Shown here: positions 8,043 through 14,243 of the stretch, piece by piece | Layout: every line of letters starts with the position of its first letter | How positions within the stretch are numbered: position 1 is the stretch's first letter | Source of the DNA: Dehalococcoidales bacterium | GTDB lineage: Bacteria; Chloroflexota; Dehalococcoidia; Dehalococcoidales; UBA2162 | Direction of reading: 5' to 3' | DNA length: 16,114 nt | Assembly: GCA_020354275.1 (NCBI GenBank) | Contig: CP070645.1 | Location: forward strand, 1,038,570 to 1,054,683 | Made by a program: the position numbers and the translations under genes | The notes under the pieces: generated by a model | Databases searched by the model: none | What the model saw: only the letters and a program-made list of their open reading frames with translations | Told to the model about the DNA's origin: nothing

Positions 8043-8550
8043 TTTCCTTCAGTCTGTTTATTATTTGCTCAGCCACAGCGTTGATGTCCAGTTTTGAGGT
8101 GTCCACCGTAATGTCTGCCGCCCGCTGATAAAAGGGCTCCCTGAATTCCATTAACTCACGGATGGTCTGGGCTGGATTGTCCACATCAAGCAGAGGCCTC
8201 TGGTTGCCGCCACTGGAGACCCTTTTCAGGACTGTCTCTGGTGATGCCGTGAGATAAATAATAATACCATGCTCTCTAAGGCGGTCTATATTTATCTTGT
8301 TGAGGACGGCCCCTCCCCCGCAGGCGATAACCACGTCTTTTCTTTCGATAATATCTTTAATGACCCCGATCTCCGTCTCTCGGAATGATATTTCGCCGTC
8401 CTGCTGAAATATCTCGGGTATGGTCTTACCCGCCTTCTGCTCGATAAGCAGGTCGGTCTCAATAAAGCTCCACTCCAGCTTTTTGGCCAGACGCTGGCCG
8501 ACCGCGGTCTTGCCGGTACCCATGAAACCAATCAGAGCGATATTCTTCAT
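8023..8550 (-). CDS. aroK: shikimate kinase
   Basis: Phosphorylates shikimate at the 3-hydroxyl with ATP, step 5 of the pathway; cytoplasmic. 175 residues, normal for the family. The Walker A loop is GFMGTGKT (8-15). The shikimate-binding residues are visible as Asp33 in ETDLLIE and Arg57 in SFRETE. The glycine-rich GGGAV follows near residue 80, and the lid region carries NQRPLLD. The ATG at 8550 gives the family-like N-terminus MKNIALIGFMG. Only a weak purine stretch (GGAAG, 12 nt upstream) precedes it. The 54-nt gap after aroE is one of the longer spacers in the operon and shows no promoter I can defend. The 3' end overlaps aroA by 20 nt. The N-terminus could be confused with AroL or other P-loop kinases, but the context settles the assignment. 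Confidence 0.96.
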   Translation of the reverse strand: MKNIALIGFMGTGKTAVGQRLAKKLEWSFIETDLLIEQKAGKTIPEIFQQDGEISFRETEIGVIKDIIERKDVVIACGGGAVLNKINIDRLREHGIIIYLTASPETVLKRVSSGGNQRPLLDVDNPAQTIRELMEFREPFYQRAADITVDTSKLDINAVAEQIINRLKENESFDF

Positions 8551-8604
8551 TTTTATCCGTTTCTTCCTTGAATATAACAGCCTGGTATCTGCGAATCGGT
8601 CAAG

Positions 8605-9471
8605 CTAGTGCTGGCTGTCCAGCAGTCCGGTTGCCTCCTCCCTCATTAATTCAATAGGAGCCTCCTGTCCCGTCCAATGCTGAAAGGCGAGAGCCCCTTG
8701 CCAGACCAGCATCTCCAGACCTCCTGCGGTCTTGGCCCCGGCTGCTTCAGCTTCCCTGAGTAACCTCGTTTTAACCGGATTATAGACGATGTCGGAGACG
8801 ATAAGGTCCAGCCTGAGCAGGTCGCTGTCAACCGGTGTCTGGTCAGTGTCGGGGCTCATGCCGACGCTGGTAGCATTGACCAGGATGTCTGCTTTTTCCA
8901 GGGTCTCTATAAGATTTACTCGGTTGAGCTCCAGGGCTCTGGTTTCGCGGCTGAATGTTGTTGAAATCCGTCCGGCCAGCTCTTCCGCCCACTCCAGTTC
9001 CAGCCGGCGGTTGAGGATGACCAGGTAGGCCCCTCTTTCGGCCATAATGAAGGAGATTGCTCTCGATGCCCCCCCGGCTCCCAGAACAACCACTTTTTTA
9101 TTCGCGGGGTCACAACCCCTGGCCAGCATAGCTTGCAACCACCCGGCGGCGTCAGTATTGTAACCTGTTAGAAACCCATCATCGTTCACTATGGTGTTGA
9201 CGGCGCCTATCTTCTCGGCCAGCGGGTCGAGTTTGTCCAGAAACCGGAGGACGTCAACCTTGTGCGGGATGGTAACGTTCAGGCCCCTGATATTCAGGGC
9301 TCTCATCCCGGCAATGGCTTTGCCCAGCTCTTCTTTCTTTACGGGGAAGGGAAGATATACGTAGTCCAGACCGAGCTCCCGGAAGGCGGCATTTTGTATC
9401 ACCGGCGACATGGTGTGCTCTACCGGGTCACCGATGAGACCGCAGACCTTCGTTTTACCTGATACAACCAT
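8605..9471 (-). CDS. aroE: shikimate dehydrogenase (NADP+)
   Basis: Reduces 3-dehydroshikimate to shikimate with NADPH, step 4 of the pathway. 288 residues. The N-terminal substrate domain has HTMSPVIQNAAF (19-30) and NVTIPHK, with the catalytic Lys at 71. The paired Asp is at 107 in GYNTDAAGW. The cofactor domain has the loop GAGGASRAI (131-139), a basic NRRLE stretch after beta-2 that fits NADP selection, and NATSVGM. The C-terminal GGLEMLVWQGALAF helix is typical of AroE. The start ATG at 9471 has AGGA very close (2 nt) and AAGGAAG further out, so initiation may rely on coupling to the upstream methyltransferase gene, 17 nt away. It is followed by aroK after 54 nt. The residues match true AroE rather than the YdiB or quinate dehydrogenase subfamilies, though I cannot test this. 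Confidence 0.96.
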   Translation of the reverse strand: MVVSGKTKVCGLIGDPVEHTMSPVIQNAAFRELGLDYVYLPFPVKKEELGKAIAGMRALNIRGLNVTIPHKVDVLRFLDKLDPLAEKIGAVNTIVNDDGFLTGYNTDAAGWLQAMLARGCDPANKKVVVLGAGGASRAISFIMAERGAYLVILNRRLELEWAEELAGRISTTFSRETRALELNRVNLIETLEKADILVNATSVGMSPDTDQTPVDSDLLRLDLIVSDIVYNPVKTRLLREAEAAGAKTAGGLEMLVWQGALAFQHWTGQEAPIELMREEATGLLDSQH

Positions 9472-9488
9472 ATTCCTGCTTGGCTTCC

Positions 9489-10223
9489 TTAACGCTTCTT
9501 CTTGTCGATAATCGCTATGTACGGGGAGCCGCCGGATTCGATGAACCTGTTTACTCCCCAGCCGGTTCCATCGAGGATATCCTCCATCTCGTCTTGAGAG
9601 ACCATGAGGTAGTCAAACCACGGGGTGGCGTATTTCCGGTATCTCACCCTCAACCTTACCTGCCCCGCCATCCTGCCTTTATCCCGGTTTTGTTTATGAT
9701 AGTCCAGGTGTTCGGGGTTCTCTGTCTTGTATATATCATTACTCCCGGCGATTATTCTACCACTTTGTGAGGTTATCCTGCCGAGTTTCTTGAGCAACCG
9801 TCGGGCACCTTGAAAGCTACCGAACAGGCCAAAATTGTTGCCCAGCATGAGAACGGTATCAAAGACGCCCAGCTTGGAGCTTATTTGACTTATCGGCACC
9901 GCTTTGGCATTCCTTAGTCCCCTTAATTTACAGACTTCAACGGCCATAGGTGAGTTGTCTATACCCGTCACCTCCAGGCCTTTTTCTTGAAGGTATAGTG
10001 AGTGCCGGCAGGCGCCACTACCTATATCCAGAACCCTGCCCCGGGCATACCTCATCGCCTTTCTTTCAATAGGATGCCAGTCCTTGTATTCGGTGAAATA
10101 TACTTTTGGCCCATCGTGCGCGCTAATGTATCCGTCGTCTCTCTCGACGATTTCCTGCCCGGTCTTATGGGTGAAATAGTCATAAAGTGAATGTCCGTAG
10201 GCATCTTGATGGTCTTTCAACAT
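9489..10223 (-). CDS. class I SAM-dependent methyltransferase (intact copy)
   Basis: A Rossmann-fold methyltransferase of 244 residues; the acceptor is unknown. SAM motif I reads VLDIGSGACRHSLYL (about 64-78), and the acidic residue ending beta-2 is in TGIDNSP (about 89). The C-terminal part has the expected helix and last two strands (VSQDEMEDILDGTGW, then SPYIAIIDKKK). I prefer the ATG at 10223, which has AGGG 7 nt upstream, over the in-frame TTG at 10229, which would sit immediately beside that ribosome-binding site. The gene starts 2 nt after the final stop of the broken methyltransferase upstream and ends 17 nt before aroE, so it is cotranscribed with the aro genes. The two methyltransferases share fold and order of elements and may act in the same process. 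Nothing in the sequence identifies a small molecule, RNA or protein acceptor. Confidence 0.85.
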   Translation of the reverse strand: MLKDHQDAYGHSLYDYFTHKTGQEIVERDDGYISAHDGPKVYFTEYKDWHPIERKAMRYARGRVLDIGSGACRHSLYLQEKGLEVTGIDNSPMAVEVCKLRGLRNAKAVPISQISSKLGVFDTVLMLGNNFGLFGSFQGARRLLKKLGRITSQSGRIIAGSNDIYKTENPEHLDYHKQNRDKGRMAGQVRLRVRYRKYATPWFDYLMVSQDEMEDILDGTGWGVNRFIESGGSPYIAIIDKKKR

Positions 10224-10225
10224 AT

Positions 10226-11020
10226 TCAATCCCTTTTTGCTAAAACGATCATTCCTCTTGGCTCGCTCGCTTCTGGTATGTAGTCAGGGTTGCCGATTTG
10301 CTTCCGGCTGAGGTGTGCTCTGACAGCGTATCCGGACCTTTCTGCAAGGTCTTCAATTTCCCTGAACCCGTAACAACGTATGATTTCATTTGCATTGTAG
10401 TCCACCTCCTCCGCCGGTTTAATTACCCTTCAATCCATCAGGATGTGGATGTGCTTAGAGCGGTATGTAGATGTAGGAACATCAAACCGTTCTTCTCTTA
10501 ATGAGAAACCGCCGTCAATTTCATTCCAGCTTCGTGTGTGTGACAGCTTTGAATAGATCTCAATCGGCAGATAATCAATAAACGCTTTTCCGTCCGGCTT
10601 AAGTGCTCGGTGAATTCTTTCCAGAAGCTGTTCGTTCTCTTTTTCCGTGAGTACTCCGAATGTTCCGCTCAGCATTACGCATAGGTCGAATTCATTCTGA
10701 TATTCGATGTTTCTCATGTCAGCCGTATGAAACTCTCCGCTCAGGCCCTCCTTCTTAAATGCGTCGGTAGCGAATTCTACGAGGCTTTTTACCTTGTCTA
10801 TTCCAACGACTCTATATCCTTTCCGGGCAAAAAGCTTCATTTGGTCGCCTCCGCCGCATCCCAGGTCAAGAATGAAGGCTCCCGGTTTCAACGTGCATTG
10901 CTTCTCGATGAGGTCAACCAGGTCCTGGTCCCATTTAAAGATGCTAGGTATCTTGTGTCGGTGAACGACCCGATAATAATAGCCCCAATACTCCTCATAT
11001 GTCAGCCTTAGTACTTCCAT
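10226..11020 (-). pseudogene. class I SAM-dependent methyltransferase split by an in-frame TGA
   Basis: A second Rossmann-fold methyltransferase gene, 265 codons from the ATG at 11020 to a TGA at 10226-10228, interrupted by a TGA at codon 197 (nt 10430-10432). Before the stop are motif I ILDLGCGGGD (50-59), the acidic residue in GIDKVKS (75), and beta-4 and beta-5 (LCVMLSGTFG, GKAFIDYLP). After the stop the same frame stays open for 67 codons and reads as the missing C-terminal part: RVIKPAEEVDYNANEIIRCY, then FREIEDLAERSGY and a final strand GMIVLAKRD. This parallels the intact C-terminus of the neighbouring methyltransferase. A one-base change such as GGA (Gly) to TGA would explain it. The 196-residue product would lack the last two strands of the fold and is probably inactive unless the stop is read through. 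No good ribosome-binding site is near the start (GGAG is 16 nt away). It follows aroD by 31 nt. Confidence 0.8.
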
Positions 11021-11051
11021 TATATATATTTTGCTTCTCCTCTTCAGGGAG

Positions 11052-11720
11052 TCAAGGTGATGGGTTACGAAATATCATCTCATAGATTCCGGTCAGTTCA
11101 TTAACCGTTATCTGTCCAGGTGCCGATTCTTTGCCCCGTTCAATTGATGCATAGGTAAGCTCACCACCAGCCAGGGGGCATAGAATACGGCTTATTGCTC
11201 CCATGGGCCCCATGGTAAACGAAATCAACCTGACACTGGGGGACTCCCCGATGAGTTTGAGTACGGTCAGGTTGTCCTCATATACCTGGGCGGTGGTCAC
11301 CACTTTGCATATGTCAGCCCCGGCTTCTCTCTGCCTTTTTACTATCTCCCTCATTTCTTCGAGAGAAGGCGTTTTCTTCAGGTCGTGGAAGGATAGAAGA
11401 CACTCTGCCCTCTTCTTGACCAGCCGTACGATTTTATCCAGGTTTCTGGTTGCTAATTCAATATCAACAATATTTGCCCCCAGTTCAGCTGCTTGAAGCA
11501 GGCTTTCTATTCTCCTGGCTTCGTTGCCCTGCCATCGGCCGCCCTCGTCAACGCACCGGTTACAGGCTATCCAGGGCTTGGTTAATTCCCTGGCCAGTTC
11601 CTGCCAGCCGTCGCCAATAAGGTCTATCCGTACCTCGAACAGGTCAACCAGCGGCTCAACCTGCTTAATTGCTTTCAGGTTATTAACTGTGATTGGGGCG
11701 CAGATTTTAGCTTTTTTCAT
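11052..11720 (-). CDS. aroD: 3-dehydroquinate dehydratase, type I
   Basis: Dehydrates 3-dehydroquinate to 3-dehydroshikimate by a Schiff-base mechanism, step 3 of the pathway. 222 residues, a short member of the type I (class I aldolase barrel) family. The Schiff-base lysine is Lys139 in ADICKVVTTA, and the catalytic His is His112 in LLSFHDLKKTP. Substrate-binding residues are visible as EVRID (29-33), Arg178 in GPMGAISRIL and Gln203 in APGQITV. The ATG at 11720 has AGGA 7 nt upstream, overlapping the stop of aroB; only 4 nt separate the genes, so translation is probably coupled. The family is unrelated to the dodecameric type II enzyme (AroQ). The next gene downstream is the broken methyltransferase, which parts aroD from aroE. 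Confidence 0.96.
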   Translation of the reverse strand: MKKAKICAPITVNNLKAIKQVEPLVDLFEVRIDLIGDGWQELARELTKPWIACNRCVDEGGRWQGNEARRIESLLQAAELGANIVDIELATRNLDKIVRLVKKRAECLLSFHDLKKTPSLEEMREIVKRQREAGADICKVVTTAQVYEDNLTVLKLIGESPSVRLISFTMGPMGAISRILCPLAGGELTYASIERGKESAPGQITVNELTGIYEMIFRNPSP

Positions 11721-11724
11721 TATT

Positions 11725-12798
11725 CTATCCTGCCAGTGATTCCTCGATTACCGACTGGCTTGTCTCATCACTGATAAATACGTTTCCGATTGATCTGGGT
11801 AGCACGAGCCTTATCTTCCCCTGCAATATTTTCTTGTCGTGTTTCATGGCCTGGATTAACCTCTCTAACTGAAGGCCCGGGATTTCAGTAGGCAGGCCGG
11901 CTTTAGCAATAAGGTTTTCCAGTCTAATTACTTCATTATCCTCTAGTATTCCCAGCCAGTTGGAAATCCTGGCTTCAGCCAGCATGCCTAGAGCGACTGC
12001 CTCCCCGTGCCAGACTTTGAGTTCTGATACAGATTCGATGGCGTGCCCCACCGTGTGACCGTAGTTCAGTATGTTTCTCAAGCCAAGATCCAGCTCGTCT
12101 TTCTCAACGACTCCGGCTTTAATTTCAGCTGAGTGGGAGACAACCCTCTCCAGCACCTGCTCATCGAGTGACTTTATTTTATCGATGTTTTCTTCAAGAT
12201 AACCGAAGAACTCACTGTCCAGGATTACCCCATGTTTTATTACCTCGGCCAGTCCATCACTAATCTCTCTGGGGGAAAGGGTTTTGAGGGTGCTTATATC
12301 AGAGATGGTTAGCCGGGGTTGATAGAATGCACCGATCTTGTTTTTCAGCAGGCCGTGATTTACCGCCACTTTACCGCCAATGCTGCTATCGCCCTGCGCC
12401 AGCAGAGTTGTTGGTATCTGGATAAGCGGAACACCCCGCATATAGGTAGCGGCGATAAAGCCGGCCAGGTCACCGATAACCCCGCCACCCAGTGCCAGCA
12501 CGGGTGTTGTCCTTTCGGCATAGAAGTCGGTTAGCTGGTGGTATAACCTGCCGGCAGTCTCCAGTGATTTCTGTTCTTCTCCCTCGGGAACCTCAATGGT
12601 TAATATATCGAAGCTATTGTTGAGCAGGGCTTGCTTCAGTGTGTTTCCGTAAAGGCTTCCCACCGTAGTATCAGTGATAATCACCAGTTTATCGCTAAAA
12701 CCGAGTTCTTTTAGCCTTTGTCCTGTTTGTGCCAGCAGCCCGGACCCGATGTGGATATCGTAACTGTTGGTGACCAGTTTTACCCTTAGTTTTTTCAT
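11725..12798 (-). CDS. aroB: 3-dehydroquinate synthase
   Basis: Cyclises DAHP to 3-dehydroquinate with catalytic NAD+ and a divalent metal, step 2 of the pathway. 357 residues, normal length. The NAD-binding region has PEGEEQKSL (71-79) and LALGGGVIGDLAGFIAATYM (101-120), followed by RGVPLIQIPTTLLAQGDSSIGGK and KNKIGAFYQP. The metal ligands are visible as Glu185 in GLAEVIKHG, His248 in NYGHTVGHA and His264 in WHGEAVALG. The Q-G-D in AQGDSS replaces the more usual Q-V-D. Because this is the standard AroB, it needs DAHP as substrate, not the archaeal ADH intermediate; this matters because no DAHP synthase gene is visible in the window. The ATG at 12798 has AAGG 9 nt upstream and follows the aldolase gene by 17 nt. 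Confidence 0.97.
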   Translation of the reverse strand: MKKLRVKLVTNSYDIHIGSGLLAQTGQRLKELGFSDKLVIITDTTVGSLYGNTLKQALLNNSFDILTIEVPEGEEQKSLETAGRLYHQLTDFYAERTTPVLALGGGVIGDLAGFIAATYMRGVPLIQIPTTLLAQGDSSIGGKVAVNHGLLKNKIGAFYQPRLTISDISTLKTLSPREISDGLAEVIKHGVILDSEFFGYLEENIDKIKSLDEQVLERVVSHSAEIKAGVVEKDELDLGLRNILNYGHTVGHAIESVSELKVWHGEAVALGMLAEARISNWLGILEDNEVIRLENLIAKAGLPTEIPGLQLERLIQAMKHDKKILQGKIRLVLPRSIGNVFISDETSQSVIEESLAG

Positions 12799-12815
12799 AT
12801 GGTTTAACCTTATTA

Positions 12816-13811
12816 TTATTCCTCTTCCGTAATCAGGTCGAAGAATTTTACTATATCGCTTCTTTCAGCACCACCGTTGAAGCTCATGGCGGTTCGCGGG
12901 TGCTGGTTGAGCAGCCCGGTGAGCATATAGGGAACACCAAACCCCCACATGAGGTCTTTCCGCATTGGCTCGATGTTTTCCTGGATGCACTGTAATATCG
13001 GCCGAAGCCGGAGCTTCGGGTTGTGCAGAAAACCCACCAGCAGTTCCATCGGACAGTTACCGGCGCCACGGCCAAGTCCGGCCATGCTGGCGTCCAGCAT
13101 GTCTGCCCCTTTGATAATGGCTTCAATAGTATTGGCAAAGGCCAGCTGCTGGTTGTTGTGAGCGTGCATTCCAACCTTTTTCCCTTTTGGTTTGGCGTAG
13201 CTCATATATTTATCTACGAGTAGATGGATCTGTTCGCTGTAGAGAGTGCCGAAGCTGTCCACGATATAGATGGTGCCCACCTCCGACTTACCCAGTAACT
13301 CCAGTGCCTCATCGAGTTCACGCTCAATAACCGTGGAAACGGCCATTAAATTAAGGGTGGTTTCATAACCCTTATCGTGCGCATCCTTGATCATGTCCAA
13401 AGCTAACGGTATTTGGTGGATATAGGCTGCCACCCGGATCATATCCAGCACACTCTGGTCGCAGGGTAGAATATCCTCACGGTAATCGCTCTTCTCGGCA
13501 TCCGCCATAGCCGATAGTTTCAGTGGCGTATTGTTTTCCCCGACAATACGCCGGATATCGTCCTCTCCGCAGTACTTCCAGGCACCGTGCTCGGCGGGGG
13601 CAAAGAGCCGTCTAGAGTTTATGTATCCGATCTCCATGTAGTCAATACCGGCATCGACGCATGCCGTGTATATCGCCTTTACGGTTTCATCATCGAAAAG
13701 GTGGTTGTTCATCAACCCGCCATCGCGGACGGTGCAGTCCAGGATCTTCAGTTCCGGGCGGTAGGATATCCACCTGCCCATTGGACTTTCTTCCTGATTG
13801 TTTTTTATCAT
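12816..13811 (-). CDS. DRE-TIM (HMGL-like) aldolase of unknown substrate, first structural gene of the aro operon
   Basis: A 331-residue TIM-barrel metallo-lyase of the HMG-CoA lyase / 4-hydroxy-2-oxovalerate aldolase superfamily. The N-terminal signature is LDCTVRDGG (24-32) with Arg29-Asp30, the RD pair that binds metal and stabilises an enolate. The metal-binding His pair is HAHNN (216-220), and the glycine-rich loop GLGRGAGNCPMELL (245-258) closes the active site. In characterised relatives a divalent metal and a pyruvate or acyl-CoA enolate are used. No DmpG-type C-terminal communication domain is recognisable. The ATG at 13811 has AAGGAG 8 nt upstream; an internal ATG at codon 11 also has a purine-rich stretch and could be used. 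It occupies the place where DAHP synthase would be expected, directly before aroB. Making DAHP or a related 2-oxo acid is an attractive guess, but other aldolase or Claisen-type activities are equally open. Confidence 0.85.
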   Translation of the reverse strand: MIKNNQEESPMGRWISYRPELKILDCTVRDGGLMNNHLFDDETVKAIYTACVDAGIDYMEIGYINSRRLFAPAEHGAWKYCGEDDIRRIVGENNTPLKLSAMADAEKSDYREDILPCDQSVLDMIRVAAYIHQIPLALDMIKDAHDKGYETTLNLMAVSTVIERELDEALELLGKSEVGTIYIVDSFGTLYSEQIHLLVDKYMSYAKPKGKKVGMHAHNNQQLAFANTIEAIIKGADMLDASMAGLGRGAGNCPMELLVGFLHNPKLRLRPILQCIQENIEPMRKDLMWGFGVPYMLTGLLNQHPRTAMSFNGGAERSDIVKFFDLITEEE

Positions 13812-13882
13812 AGCTCTATCTCCTTCTTGTTCGGTATTATGTATTTTTATTTTGTTACAGTCTGTTCGGGTTCAGGTCCTGT

Positions 13883-13915
13883 AAAATCGTAGAACCCTCC
13901 GCTCAGGAGGGTTCT
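13883..13915 (-). terminator. attenuator hairpin in the aro operon leader
   Basis: A perfect 10-bp stem AGAACCCTCC / GGAGGGTTCT with the 5-nt loop TGAGC (13891-13915), followed on the - strand by ACGA and then TTTT (13883-13886). It lies 37 nt after the stop of the small aromatic leader ORF and 80 nt before the aldolase start. No upstream gene on this strand ends here, so it belongs in a leader. The short U-run set 4 nt from the stem makes it a non-ideal intrinsic terminator. Its 5' arm can also pair with 13966-13974 (GGAGGTTTT), giving 9 bp with one bulged C, which would prevent the hairpin. Confidence 0.65.
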
Positions 13916-13952
13916 TTAACCGATTTCTTTATCTGGATTTACTTAAGCTAAT

Positions 13953-14048
13953 TCAACTAAATACCAAAACCTCCCAAGCGCACCCGGTGCGCATTTTAAA
14001 GGCGTAATACATGTAGTTGGATGAATAGGAGGTAATATTAGTTGACAT
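13953..14048 (-). CDS. aromatic-rich leader peptide of the aro operon attenuator (31 residues)
   Basis: A small ORF in the 5' leader of the aro operon: ATG at 14046-14048, TGA at 13953-13955. The peptide begins MSTNITSYSSNYMYYAFK and holds Tyr at 8, 12, 14 and 15, Phe at 17 and 30 and Trp at 25, i.e. 7 aromatic residues in 31. AGGG lies 9 nt before the ATG, and the predicted promoter places the transcript start about 20 nt upstream. The ORF is directly followed by a terminator-like hairpin. Codons 6-7 (ACCTCC) can pair with GGAGGT in codons 25-27, and that second segment can instead pair with the 5' arm of the hairpin. This is the layout of ribosome-mediated attenuation as in trp, pheA and his leaders: stalling at Tyr/Phe codons 8-17 would free the antiterminator, while translation to the stop would cover it. 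Peptide function in itself is not implied. Confidence 0.72.
   Translation of the reverse strand: MSTNITSYSSNYMYYAFKMRTGCAWEVLVFS
13978..13992 (-). promoter_or_regulatory. small hairpin within the leader ORF
   Basis: GCGCAC-CGG-GTGCGC, a 6-bp GC-rich stem with a 3-nt loop, spanning leader codons 19-24 between the Tyr/Phe codon cluster and the antiterminator segment. In an attenuator it could serve as a polymerase pause signal or strengthen the leader fold that encloses it (pairing of 14028-14033 with 13969-13974). On the + strand the same palindrome is followed by ATTTT, but no + strand gene ends nearby. Confidence 0.45.
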
Positions 14049-14074
14049 ATTAAATTTCCCTAACCTTTGAGGTA

Positions 14075-14103
14075 AATCTATCATAAGGTGCCGGTTTTGT
14101 CAA
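14075..14103 (-). promoter_or_regulatory. predicted sigma-70-type promoter of the aro operon
   Basis: On the - strand a perfect -35 TTGACA (14098-14103) is followed after 17 nt by TAGATT (14075-14080; 4 of 6 matches to TATAAT). The transcript would start near 14068, about 20 nt before the leader ORF and about 257 nt before the aldolase gene. It is the only good promoter I find upstream of this operon. Confidence 0.65.
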
Positions 14104-14119
14104 CCGCATACCAGCGTGA

Positions 14120-14148
14120 TTGCACTTCTGGCTGGTGGCTGGTATAAT
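14120..14148 (+). promoter_or_regulatory. predicted sigma-70-type extended -10 promoter of thrS
   Basis: A perfect -10 TATAAT (14143-14148), preceded by TGG to give an extended -10 (TGnTATAAT), with TTGCAC (14120-14125) as the -35 at a 17-nt spacing. The transcript would start near 14155, leaving a leader of about 146 nt before thrS. Its -35 lies 16 nt from the -35 of the divergent aro promoter. Confidence 0.75.
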
Positions 14149-14186
14149 GGCCTGTGGAGGCAGAAGAGAGTAGTTATCGTATTAGC

Positions 14187-14243
14187 AGCAGCTAGGGCCA
14201 TAGATTTTGGTAGTCTGGAATAATAACCGTAGCAGTTAGAGCC
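14187..14243 (+). repeat. imperfect 13-bp direct repeat in the thrS leader
   Basis: AGCAGCTAGGGCC (14187-14199) and AGCAGTTAGAGCC (14231-14243) match at 11 of 13 positions, 44 nt apart; both differences are transitions. The second copy runs into the 5' arm of the terminator stem. TAGGG in the first copy can pair with CCCTA at the terminator loop edge (14250-14254). The repeats could be alternative partners in an attenuator or protein-binding sites; the evidence is only the sequence match. Confidence 0.45.

Noticed and set aside
10430..10432. UGA read as glycine or selenocysteine genome-wide (alternative code) to explain the split methyltransferase
   Set aside because: Other genes here end with TGA at sensible family lengths (pheA, the GNAT gene, the leader ORF and the methyltransferase frame itself), so TGA works as stop; the position is not a redox site and I see no obvious SECIS-like hairpin after it.
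11021..11055. Internal promoter (TTGACT ... TATAAT) before the first methyltransferase
   Set aside because: The spacing between the boxes is 25 nt, far from 17, and the TATAAT overlaps the start codon; AT-rich sequence explains it.
13978..13997. + strand terminator formed by the GCGCAC/GTGCGC palindrome and ATTTT
   Set aside because: No gene on the + strand ends upstream of it; it is better explained as part of the - strand leader structure.
14027..14047. + strand AGGAGGT followed by TTG and a TTGACA box, suggesting a small gene or another promoter towards thrS
   Set aside because: The reading frame from TTG is only three codons, no -10 follows TTGACA at a suitable distance, and the AGGAGGT is the complement of codons of the - strand leader peptide.
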